Assembly: GCA_030141605.1 (NCBI GenBank)
Contig: JAQGDQ010000201.1
Coordinates: forward strand, 337,471 to 401,470
Direction: 5' to 3'
From: Tubiluchus corallicola
Taxonomy: Eukaryota; Priapulida; Priapulimorpha; Priapulimorphida; Tubiluchidae
Length of the DNA: 64,000 nt
Shown one piece after another: positions 42,601 to 51,228 of the stretch (positions within the stretch are counted from its first letter, which is position 1; each line of letters begins with the position of its first letter). The notes below the pieces were generated by a model. The model saw only the letters and a program-made list of their open reading frames with translations. It ran no database searches and was not told the origin of the DNA. The position numbers were made by a program, and so were the translations under genes.

Positions 42601-45600
42601 GTGTAAAATGCTTATAAGTTTGAGTAGTAAAATATTACTGCAGTTGTGATCAATTCTAAAATTTGTTTTTTTGCAGTTTAGTAGCCTGCAACAGCAGTGT
42701 CTATTTATTATATTAATGCTTATGGAAAGCCTGGAACATAGTGGTTATTATCAAGAATGATCTACCAAGATGAGGTATTGAAGGCTGGCAGAGGGCGTCT
42801 TAGCCACGTTTGCTTGCAAACACATCTTCCCTGATGGATGACAGCCAGGGAGAAGATATGGCAGACAAAACTGAAAAGATTCTCCTAGTGGTCACCCACT
42901 CAACTGCTAATCATAGACAGTGCTGTTTTCCTTTGTTTACTAAGCACACATAGTGAGCATCAAACGTTCGAATCGAATTTGAGTAACAACATTGCGTAAC
43001 ATAAGTGTGTAATCAAGTAAAAATACTAGGATTGCTCAAACAGTGACATGGATGGCACTGAGAAAAAAATAATTAAAAATGCAAAAATTCTAAAGGTTTA
43101 TTAAGGTGCAGAACATTAACATGAAAAATAATGTCATGAAGGATTGATACCGTGATTGTGCATGAAAAATCTATGGTATTTTTGTAAAAAATAAACTTAT
43201 GACTACAACAAATAATAACATACCTGAATTGTGAGCTATAATTTTATCTATGAAACTTTCTATATCGACCGGTTTGGGGAGAGCTGACTGCTGAACAGGC
43301 TTTGAAAGAATTGAATTTATTTCTTCGGTTAAATGTTCCGATGCATTCATCTTCCTTTTCTTGTGTTGTATCACTTGGTCAGATTGGAAGGCAGCTATAC
43401 GTAGAATAACTTATTTGAGTCAGCAGACATGCCGTGAGCAAAAATATAGCATGATCCAACATTGCAAAGGTTTTAATAGGAAAGAAGCTGCATGAATTTA
43501 CCCTCAATATGGAAAATGAACCAGCTGCTTTAAAGAGCAGGTTTGCATATGCAAGTTTTCAATGTCTTGCTTACAATCACATTCTCAATATCAATTAAGT
43601 TTTAAGTGAGCAATGTTGTCACTTAAACCAAAGTCAGAAGCATAAATTCAAAAGAGACTTTCCAAAGTGTGACCTGCTTTAGCTAACATCATTAGTGATT
43701 TAACAGCGTAAAATGTAAAAACTTGAAACACAGTTTTATAGAAAACTTTTTACATGAATTTTCTCGTAGGCAAAATAGGATGCGTTTGTAAATAAGATAA
43801 TTAAAAATTAATATTAATGGTACAGTCACATAACCTTTCTGGTGCACTATTCTACAAATGTAGGAGATATTACAACCACTTTTAGACAACTGCACTTTTG
43901 GTAAGGTAGACCAATTGGTACAGCTCAATGATAGTGTGCTTGCTTCCTATCCCTGCAGGTCATGGGTTCAACTTCCGACAAGACTCAAAAGATGGTACCA
44001 CTGGTTCTTCGACCAATCACACGGGTTCATGGTTCTTTGAAGTAACATTTGAGTAATAAATAAATGGGATCACCTTGGAAATAAGTGATGAGTTATTTAA
44101 GGTGTTATCCCTGGACTATATCCTAAATGAAATTATTATTATTATTACTGTCATTCACAGAATATCTTGTATGATTGTCCATTTCATTTTATATCCATTA
44201 TTCAGTCCATTATCCGTCATCTTGTATCGCCGCGTGTGGTACAAACGCACAATTAATGAAATTTCGATATCAAACTTGAAAGACACAGGAAATGTGAAAA
44301 AGTTGAAATATAACCTGGATTTGAACCAGTGACGCATCTGTTTACCAGAGAGATACCTTAGACCACTAGCCACCATATTTCCAGTGATCAAAGCAGACCA
44401 AAGTGCACCTTTTATAGATGGTTCATTTTGCATTGTTTTTATTTATCTTTTATGTTGCCTTTTCGGGTGAGATGAATACACATTTTCAGCAATCATAAAA
44501 TAATTGTGTACCTCAATGTCTTCAAATCAGTGCAGTGTATATCGTAATTTTATCACCACTTAGTTTCAAGTAATAATGAGCACGTCATACCTGTCAGCAT
44601 TGTTAGGTGTTGCTTTCCTAACATGTGTTCCTGCTTATTGTGCAGATTCACAAAATACTGATCACAGACTTTGCAATGCAAAACATCACCATCCTCATCC
44701 TATAAAGTGGTTATATAAGTTTTCAAATTGTCCAAAAAATATTTTTTAAATAAGACAAAATTCGTCAGAGTTCAAAATTAGTGGCAGATAATTGAGAAAC
44801 ACTCACATCTATTTCACTTATCATCAGCAGATCTAGTACTGTAGAATCATCCTGTTCTGAAAAATATAAGCAATAATTTAACAGTAAAGCAAAGCAAAAA
44901 TAGATTCACAAAACTGAAAATGAAATTCCATTAAAAATCAGAAAAGATATTGGAAAAACTGTAGCAGACCGGGTTTTTTAATTGCTTGATAGCAACATAC
45001 AATGCCTCAAGTATTAATTTTTACGTGTTAACAGTAGCTGTAGAAACCTTTATCTAACACTGTTTTTGACTGGCAATTTTTCTAGCCATTTCATTCTAAA
45101 GGTATAGAAAATAAACTGTTTAAATTTTCTATGAAAAATGTAGACAAATCGATCCTAAATCAAGAAATCAATGATTAAATAAGCATACATTACTAAATGA
45201 AGAAAACTCTTTTTGATTTACTGCAATTTAAGAAAAAAGTGCCGAGAATATAACAATACAAAATTTATGTTACCTAGAGGCCAGTTCAGTTTCTTTCTCT
45301 TCACATTTGCTTGGTATTCCTCTGATTCTTGATATTTCTTCAGTTCTTTAACGTATCTTGCCTTATCAGCAGCGGCCTTATCTAAATATTCCTAAAAAAT
45401 TATTTGAAGATGATTGCACATAATAGAACCCTATGGCACGCCGAGGCGTTCACAGTGGACCATAACTCGCAGCAACTATCGGAAAGTTTGCAAAAACTTG
45501 CTGACAGCAACTCGCAAGTTGTTCACACCTACAGAGAGAAACCTCGTGACAGAAAATGCCGTGCTAGCCTGAACGTGCCGTTATTTCTACAAATAAGTAA

Positions 45601-48600
45601 GAATAAGGCACTCAGCTTTCGAGAACACATGATGCTCTGTTGAGACTTGACATAATTACAAATAATAACAAAATGCAATGCAACAGCTTTAAGTTAAAAC
45701 TCTTACTAGATATAAAAGAAAATAATAATTATAACTGGACACTTATTATAAGACTAGTACGGCATTGTAAAAGGCAAGCCTAGATGTTCTAGTACATAAT
45801 TTTGGGCTTTTTGGCTCAGGAATTCTGCCTACTCTACCATTTTAAGTAAAAATTGCTCAAACACATGGTTTAAGTACATTAAATTAGCAAAAGGCAGTTT
45901 GCCTCTTGTAATGTAGACGTATGTCTTTCCTGAACTAATAAATGATTACTATTACCTGCTTTACAGATGGGCATAACTGTGACCATTCGCTGCCAAGAAG
46001 CTTAGTTACATCCGCAAATGACATTTCGGGATTAGTTTTCTTCATTTCATCTCTTCGCTTATTTAAATACATCACGTAACTGCAAAAAAATGTTTAAAAT
46101 TCAACATAACAGAAAAGCAAGTCTACTCCTAAACAGATGGCATGAAACAAGGCAGTCTCAGTAACCACAGTTCACAGATAATGCAAAATATGTTCAGTTG
46201 ACAAGGCTGCATTGAAATGCAATTTGATTGAACTTATGGAGAGACATTCTAGGAAACTGAGTTACACTTCTTCACCTTTCTGAGCTAGTAACATATGGTA
46301 CATAAAACTATAATCGATATCATTATAATTGTACAACGTGAATAATTTAAAAGAAATATCACTAGATATTTTCGTTTTGCTACTTCAGTTTCACAAAATA
46401 ACATCTGGAAGTTACTATTACACCATTTATGTTTCATCGTCATCTATACTTTTGTCTTCTTATTTGATAGCTTATCAACTGGAATAATATATTATCTTAT
46501 TTAATCAATTTTTGAAACACTGCATGTAGAGCGTAAAAACGAAAAATTTTTCTAATACCTGTTAACTATCATTTATGTATCACAACAAATTTATGTATCT
46601 TGAACATGTGCACTAAAATATACCTTATTTTATTATCAACTTTGTTAATGTAGATTTTTCGAACTGTAATACTGAAAACAGTTTATTACATGTTAATTTA
46701 CCCGGTTACAGGTGGTCTTGGCGAGTTTCCCTTTATTGTCTGTGTTTTTCTTTTTTTGCCTTTTGGACAGACAACTTTCCTTCTCTGCAAAAGAAAAATA
46801 TAGCAGATGCTGTCTTTACAAGCTTTACAGATAGTATAATATCAAAACAGTTTTGACTTTTTTGAGTGGTTTATCTTTAGCTGTTATTTAAATGTCTTCG
46901 TATTTCTTACTTTATTAATTTGCTTGATATTTATTCATCAGTATCAAGCTTAATGCACTGCAAAGATAACCAAAAAGGAATACAACGCATAGTTCATGCA
47001 TTCCATGTGCTTGTTCACCAAAGTTTTCATACTAAAGTCGTTCTAATGAAAAATAAGGTATTATAAACATACCAACCTGCTGTCGTTCACCACAAGGCAG
47101 TAGTGAAACAGAATTATCACAGACCTCGGGAGTTACGTTTACAATCGAGTCCTCATTAATGAGACTGGCTTCACTAATTATTGGCGTATGACTTTCTCTT
47201 TCAGCTTCTGGAATGTTATCTATACCACCATTAGCAAAATGAATTACATTTGTTATAAAATTAACAGATGGTTATAAATGTAAATAATAAATCCAATAAA
47301 ACTTTGATTTATGTAAGCAACGTATTTTTAATTTCTGTCTGAAAAATGCATCAGCATGCTTCTACATTCCCTTCAGTGAAAAAAGTTGTGTTAGTTAGCA
47401 TCGTTTCACTTTGAAATTTTTGCTGGAATGAATTACGGTCATTATTCGAGTTATTGTGTTGTAAAAAAATCATTCATATTTCAGTCTAAGCACATTGAAA
47501 AGTTTATTTTTATGATATAGATTGTAGCTGCTACAACAATAGCAGTGCCCACTCAGTGTGCAAAGAACTTTGGTTATTCAGCTAGTGACAAATAACTCTA
47601 TCATACTTTACTAGTGTCAGATGCAACAAAAAATTTCTACCTGCTTGTAGCTGAACTTCAATGGTACCACAGAGATTCTCAGCAGATTGAAATACTTTAT
47701 AGGTGCCATCCCCAACAGGTATGAAGGCAAGACTGAAAAAAAGCAGCCATAGGTATAGCAGTTCAAAATGATGACACTGTCATGCATAACTGTAATTATT
47801 TACAAACTATTTTACAGATACAGTATAACATCATTATAGCAAACCTGTTAGGGACCTAGAATAAAGTATTTTATAACCGAGATACTTTATAACAAGTATA
47901 TGACTACTTACGGGCAAGCATTTATTAAGTTCATGTATTATATCCAATAAACTAAAAACTGGTGAACGTTTCATATTAAATCAAGCTCAGTAAATCAACG
48001 AGATTCAAAAAAGTCAGTCAATTTTGTTTGCACAAATTTTTTGTTTTGGCCATCGTATAAAAAGCTTTTGCAGTTGAGTTCGTCACTTGATGAAACATCT
48101 CACGAGTGAGCTGCCAGTGTGAGTACATAAAACAACTGGGTGCCAAGCCACTGAGTGACTCATTATTTTTATACAACTAGCAGACAAAATGACCTTTCAA
48201 CACGACATGTTAACAACTTCACATGCTGGTCTTGTATACCCCTAAAATTTTTTTAGGAGCACGAAGAAAGACCGGTTAAATGTAGCTGTAAATTAATTTG
48301 CTAATGGCTGGCAAAGATAAAACGTGTAATAAAAACTTATAAATACATAGTAATACAGGTAATGGGGCCAGACAAAAGTCTGCAATGTGCAATGACCATA
48401 TATGCTGTATTTAAAGCAATTATATTAGTCAAATAAATGATGAATGTTTGCTCTTTTTTGCGAATTTGCATTACCGGTGTGTGCTCAGTGAATAATACTC
48501 GTTATAATGGTTTTATACTGTATATGCATTTAGCTGGCAAAGTTCACTGAGTTTTTTGATTCTCATTGATTTCTGAGTTGCAAATACATGTGCAAATTGT

Positions 48601-49068
48601 CCTCACTGACGTAGTGCTTATTTATATAAATGCTGTATCATTTTGTGTCTAGTGAAACAAATTGCACATTATAATTAAGTTTAAGAAATTTTGAAAATAT
48701 AATCTGGCAGTATTGCCTCATAAACTATTTTTATTTGAAACCATCTGGAAAGCTAAGCAGTGCTGTCTCTCGTAGAAAGTGAAGGAGTGACTGGCGGGTT
48801 GACCAATCTTTTACCACCTAGTAAGTTACATGTTTGCTTGTTTTTAAGAAAAAGATCCCATTTTAGTTAAGCTTGAAACTGCTTAAAATTTAGGAATTAC
48901 TCCTGAAAATAATAAATAAAAACATTGTTTTTTCTCTTCTTGTGTGCAAAAGATTGTTGTAATAAAAGCAAATACTTACTTTCGAACTGTATCAAAAAGC
49001 AAACCCATATCGTTTTCTACAATAACATTTGAATTGCTTGCACTGGGCTGTTCTGGAGATTCTTGCAT
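33603..49068 (-). CDS. HMG20A: HMG20-like HMG-box protein with C2H2 finger and coiled coil, whole gene span
   Basis: The gene resembles HMG20A/HMG20B (iBRAF/BRAF35), DNA-bending proteins of LSD1-CoREST-type complexes in vertebrates. Eleven exons from the ATG at 49068 to a TAA at 38410-38408 total 1,194 nt (397 codons plus stop), with every phase consistent. Order: acidic N-terminus (about 1-108), basic patch KKRKT, HMG box (about 131-215; TGYVMYLNKRRDEMKK, LLGSEWSQL), a C2H2 finger of spacing C-x2-C-x12-H-x5-H (about 241-263), a Lys-rich linker and a coiled coil (ARESERKDLQRKSKRL). The box and coiled coil align with HMG20A, but vertebrate HMG20A/B lack the finger as I know them, so orthology to A or B cannot be settled and the symbol is provisional. 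An alternative last exon at 33648-33603 would extend the gene. Confidence 0.8.
33649..34927. other. Non-coding spacer or HMG20-like intron
   Basis: AT-rich, with no feature seen. Confidence 0.5.
34928..35693 (+). mobile_element. pogo-like element, family CAGTAGGTGCC
   Basis: The left end begins CAGTAGGTGTCATTTATTTG. The right end, reversed, begins CAGTATGCACCGCTTAATAA and is followed by TA. Similar ends occur at 62517 and 63556, and a related body at 59440-60170. No transposase frame is visible. Confidence 0.5.
35461..38448. repeat. 1.49-kb direct tandem duplication
   Basis: Copy one is about 35461-36953 and copy two about 36968-38448. They agree closely apart from scattered substitutions and small indels. 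Copy two ends inside the last listed exon of the HMG20-like gene, so copy one carries a second version of that exon's end at about 36893-36953. Each copy begins inside the pogo-like repeat. Confidence 0.93.
38408..38530 (-). CDS. HMG20-like last listed exon
   Basis: After acceptor TTGCAG the frame reads ETANYYKLILTNVRTYGAFI then QAQIDSLSVVQATLQGADQK and TAA. The stop lies inside a GTAAGC string that could also serve as a splice donor. Confidence 0.7.
   Translation of the reverse strand, partial: ETANYYKLILTNVRTYGAFIQAQIDSLSVVQATLQGADQK
38531..40583 (-). other. HMG20-like intron
   Basis: A 2-kb AT-rich intron. It contains a short palindrome, TGACCTTAAC and GTTAAGGTCA around six bases, near 38646-38671. 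Nothing coding was seen. Confidence 0.5.
40584..40675 (-). CDS. HMG20-like exon, coiled coil
   Basis: It encodes ARESERKDLQRKSKRLKEEN then ELFLKEVENLQ. It resembles the HMG20A coiled coil AREAELRQLRKSNMEFEERN, which in vertebrates mediates HMG20A-HMG20B and partner contacts. Confidence 0.85.
40676..43223 (-). other. HMG20-like intron
   Basis: A 2.5-kb intron. A 127-codon plus-strand open frame at 41205-41588 has no recognisable domain and is probably chance. A repeat-like stretch at 42750-42930 is listed separately. Confidence 0.5.
42750..42930 (-). mobile_element. Possible 5S-derived SINE or repeat fragment
   Basis: On the plus strand 42886-42925 reads TAGTGGTCACCCACTCAACT and onward. This resembles the reverse of the 5S rRNA internal region (GGTCTCCCATCCAAGTACTAACCA). 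The neighbouring bases, rich in GC for this window, look repeat-derived. Weak similarity only. Confidence 0.3.
43224..43394 (-). CDS. HMG20-like exon, Lys-rich linker
   Basis: The 171-nt exon encodes AFQSDQVIQHKKRKMNASEH then VDIESFIDKIIAHNS. It links the C2H2 finger to the coiled coil, with phase 1 at both ends. Confidence 0.82.
43893..44147 (+). mobile_element. tRNA-derived SINE with ATT tail
   Basis: An A-box-like AGCTCAATGATAGTGTG near 43922 and a B box GGGTTCAACTTCC near 43964 stand at tRNA-like spacing. They are followed by an unrelated body and an (ATT)n tail at about 44131-44147. The whole sits in an HMG20-like intron. Confidence 0.65.
44148..44430 (-). mobile_element. tRNA-derived SINE, opposite strand
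   Basis: On the minus strand TGGCTAGTGG (44373-44364, an exact A-box pattern) is followed by GGTTCAAATCC near 44327-44316. The body then runs to the same A/T triplet run where the plus-strand SINE ends. The anticodon arm does not look functional. Confidence 0.6.
44591..44699 (-). CDS. HMG20-like exon, C2H2 (JAZ/U1-type) zinc finger
   Basis: It encodes DEDGDVLHCKVCDQYFVNLH then NKQEHMLGKQHLTMLT. The spacing C-x2-C-x12-H-x5-H is that of JAZ/matrin/U1-type fingers, which often bind double-stranded RNA or proteins. The whole finger sits in this one exon. Confidence 0.9.
44807..44856 (-). CDS. HMG20-like short exon
   Basis: The 50-nt exon encodes EQDDSTVLDLLMISEID, an acidic spacer between HMG box and zinc finger. 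Its phases fit on both sides. Confidence 0.78.
45274..45391 (-). CDS. HMG20-like exon, HMG box helix 3
   Basis: It encodes EYLDKAAADKARYVKELKKY then QESEEYQANVKRKK. It aligns with [26 protein letters not shown] of HMG20A and holds the long third helix of the HMG box. Confidence 0.93.
45392..45955 (-). other. HMG20-like intron with unexplained GC-richer patch
   Basis: Positions 45404-45643 form a continuous plus-strand open frame of 79 codons with richer GC than the surrounding intron. I recognise no domain. Confidence 0.4.
45956..46079 (-). CDS. HMG20-like exon, HMG box helices 1-2
   Basis: It encodes YVMYLNKRRDEMKKTNPEM then SFADVTKLLGSEWSQLCPSV and KQ. It matches [20 protein letters not shown] and ITRMLGNEWSKLPPEEKQ of HMG20A, including the diagnostic tryptophan. 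Confidence 0.95.
46080..46701 (-). other. HMG20-like intron
   Basis: This 622-bp intron holds nothing recognised. Confidence 0.55.
46702..46784 (-). CDS. HMG20-like exon, basic patch and HMG box start
   Basis: It encodes RRKVVCPKGKKRKTQTIKGN then SPRPPVTG. The basic cluster KGKKRK could be a nuclear signal. PPVTG joins the next exon to give the box start PVTGYVMYL. Confidence 0.9.
47077..47219 (-). CDS. HMG20-like exon, acidic N-terminal region
   Basis: It encodes NIPEAERESHTPIISEASLI then NEDSIVNVTPEVCDNS. Not conserved enough to identify; placed by phase and splice consensus (donor GTTGGT, weak). Confidence 0.75.
47641..47732 (-). CDS. HMG20-like exon 2
   Basis: It encodes NLAFIPVGDGTYKVFQSAEN then LCGTIEVQLQA, between a CAG acceptor and a GTAGAA donor. 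I know of no domain. Confidence 0.75.
47821..48520. mobile_element. 700-bp pogo/Tigger-like MITE
   Basis: The left end reads CAGTATAACATCATTATAGC. The right end, reversed, reads CAGTATAAAACCATTATAAC. TA lies on each side (47819-47820 and 48521-48522). It sits in the first intron of the HMG20-like gene, with no transposase frame. Confidence 0.75.
48980..49068 (-). CDS. HMG20-like first coding exon
   Basis: An ATG at 49068-49066 opens MQESPEQPSASNSNVIVEND then MGLLFDTVR and a good donor (GTAAGT). It is an acidic, Ser/Pro-rich start. No upstream in-frame ATG in a plausible context was seen. Confidence 0.75.
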
Positions 49069-49479
49069 CTTTAAACACAGTACTCACAAGAATGACATAG
49101 ACAGATGGCTGGAAATAAAATAAAAAAACTCCGATAAAAAGATATTGAGATAAAACAAACAGCGGATTCTTCTAAATGTTCTGATAATTCGTTGTTTGCG
49201 TACATCGTCAAACAATAATGATGGTAACAACAACAATTATTTTTTAGGGCATAGTCCGGGGAACATAGCCGATTTATAACTGAAATGCGAGATTTCAAAC
49301 TTGATGGATATCATGGTAGAATGTACTATAAAATTTTATTGATATAATATAAAATATATACGTGTGTAATTTTTCCAATATTATATTCATAACATAAATT
49401 TCCTTGATAGATTTCACACTACGCTCTGTAATGCAGTTATAGGTCAATTTCTGTCCCGACTTTGATTTCGTAATTTTAA

Positions 49480-50162
49480 ATGGGCCGACAAGAACTGCGT
49501 TCTGCTCTAATAAGACTAAAAGCACTGAATGACTTTTTCATTGTAGTATTTGTTAAAGAGTCTGCAGATTTAATTCCTCACTGCGTTGGTTCTTTATCCA
49601 GTAGTATAATCGATGACGTAAACTTTTCCATTCAGCGTTTGACACACAAGCAGCTAATAGCTAATTACTCAGGCATAAGTAAATTATTACTCAAGTGGAT
49701 TGAAGCATTCTTGCCAAATTGTAGACAACGAGTACATGGTGCTATGTTTCTAACACTGTTTCACAAGGATGTATGCAGAACTCCGTTTTATTTCTACTCT
49801 TTGCCAGGTTCAGTTATATAGAAATTAGTATGAATGCTGATAACACAAAAATTATCATTGAGTTTTGACAATTGAAGATACTGAATATTTGCAACACGAC
49901 CTATTTCATCTTAAAGTCTGGTCTGACAAATAGTTATTATAGTTTAGTATAAACAAATGTGTCGTTTTAAAAACTTAAAGCTCAAGTTTCATCACATTAC
50001 TATCTGTGTGGCGATGAGTCAAAGACAAATCAGATGACTGGGCTGACTAAAGGATATTTTGTTAACTGCGATCCTAAACAGGTGTCAACGATCTACAAAG
50101 CCTACATGTGATCATTATTGAAATACTCTAGGATAGTATGGTAAGCATCACTACAAGCTGAC
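49480..50162 (+). pseudogene. LINE reverse-transcriptase fragment, left part (CR1/Jockey-like)
   Basis: The plus strand carries RT-like pieces, LLKWIEAFLPNCRQRVHGAM in one open segment and further stop-broken pieces (NADNTKI and KAYM..SLLKYSRIVW) of the thumb region. It is decayed and is split from its right part by the 50163-50851 insertion. Confidence 0.6.
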
Positions 50163-50851
50163 CAAGGATGTTACTGAAACGGAAATTACAAGCCGAAGCC
50201 GAAATTTATGAAACATAGGAAGCTGATACCGAAACGAAACTGAACTCATTTTTGCAAAACCAACTATTATCAAAACTGAAAAATTCTGAAATTAATAAAA
50301 TACTTTGTTTTTGTTTGTTTGCTTATATTTGCTCTGATGTAAGCTTGATGAAGTAGTTAGGCAAAAATCTTAACCAAAAGGGTAGAACAATGTTTATGGT
50401 TCAAAATCAAGAAGCTTCAAAAAATTGACAAATGTTATTTTGTAAATATTATGTAGCCTATATTTCATAAATTCTAAAATCAAACTTTACCTTATTCAAA
50501 TTATGCTTGTTATGCTTGATATTTTGGTTGATTGTGGCTGGAGAGCTCAAAGTTTCAACACTGAAGATAAGCCACACTGCCATAAAAACCATGCTACAGA
50601 TGGAATAAAAAGTTAAATAAATGATATTTACGCTTTATTTGAACTGTTTTAACCAAAATTTCAGCGATTTTTAACATCTAGCATAAAAAACTAAGCTGCA
50701 TAAATACTATTAAAACCCTGAAAAAATGCTACTGAAAATGACTGAAAGTTTTGGCTAAGAAACCTGGTAATTTTCGACGAAAATGAAATTCAACCAAAAG
50801 TGCAATCATCGGCAAACCGAAATGAAATTTTCCTCTTTGGTAACATCCTTG
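50163..50851. mobile_element. 689-bp hAT-like non-autonomous element
   Basis: Both ends start CAAGGATGTTAC (12 of 12 bases in inverted orientation). The flanks AAGCTGAC (50155-50162) and AATCTGAC (50852-50859) form an 8-bp target duplication with one difference, as for hAT transposons. The insertion breaks the LINE on both sides. No intact transposase. Confidence 0.85.
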
Positions 50852-51060
50852 AATCTGACATGTATCAAGGGTTTTGCAGAAAGTTCAAAATAGGTGCCGC
50901 AGTTTGTAGCCAATTTGCATCCTAAGATCACTCCAACAAAGAAGAGAAAGAGCTAAGTTGCACAAGGTATTTAAGTACTTAAATGGAGACAGCTGGCATT
51001 AGCTGTGATAAATTATTCAGGCTACTATTAATTATGAGTTTATAGTTATTATTATTATTA
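50852..51060 (+). pseudogene. LINE fragment, right part and ATT tail
   Basis: It continues the plus-strand LINE after the hAT insertion (FVANLHPKITPTKKRK in one frame), then reaches an (ATT)n run at 51045-51060 that may be the 3' tail. Stops and frameshifts are frequent. Confidence 0.5.
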
Positions 51061-51154
51061 AGTTTTTTTTGGTGTATTATTTTGAAATACTTGTTTTGAC
51101 ATAAATATCTACCCTGCCATGCCAACATATATTTCTCTCTCTCACGTATGCCCA

Positions 51155-51228
51155 TTACATAAATTGCAGATATTGGGCAGGTAGAATTTTAATTTCTTTC
51201 CCATTTGCAATCACTTTATATTCTAGAT
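51155..51228 (-). pseudogene. LINE C-terminal fragment left of the hAT element
   Basis: On the minus strand this gives DLEYKVIANGKEIKILPAQY and a stop at 51155. It is in register with the LINE fragment at 53415-53830, and the hAT element separates the two. Confidence 0.55.
51221..51228. repeat. Left 8-bp target site duplication of the hAT element
   Basis: TTCTAGAT here is repeated exactly at 53415-53422 on the other side of the element. Confidence 0.95.

Noticed and set aside
44308-44378. Possible functional tRNA gene on the minus strand
   Set aside because: A and B boxes are good, but acceptor and anticodon stems do not pair properly and the sequence continues into a SINE body.
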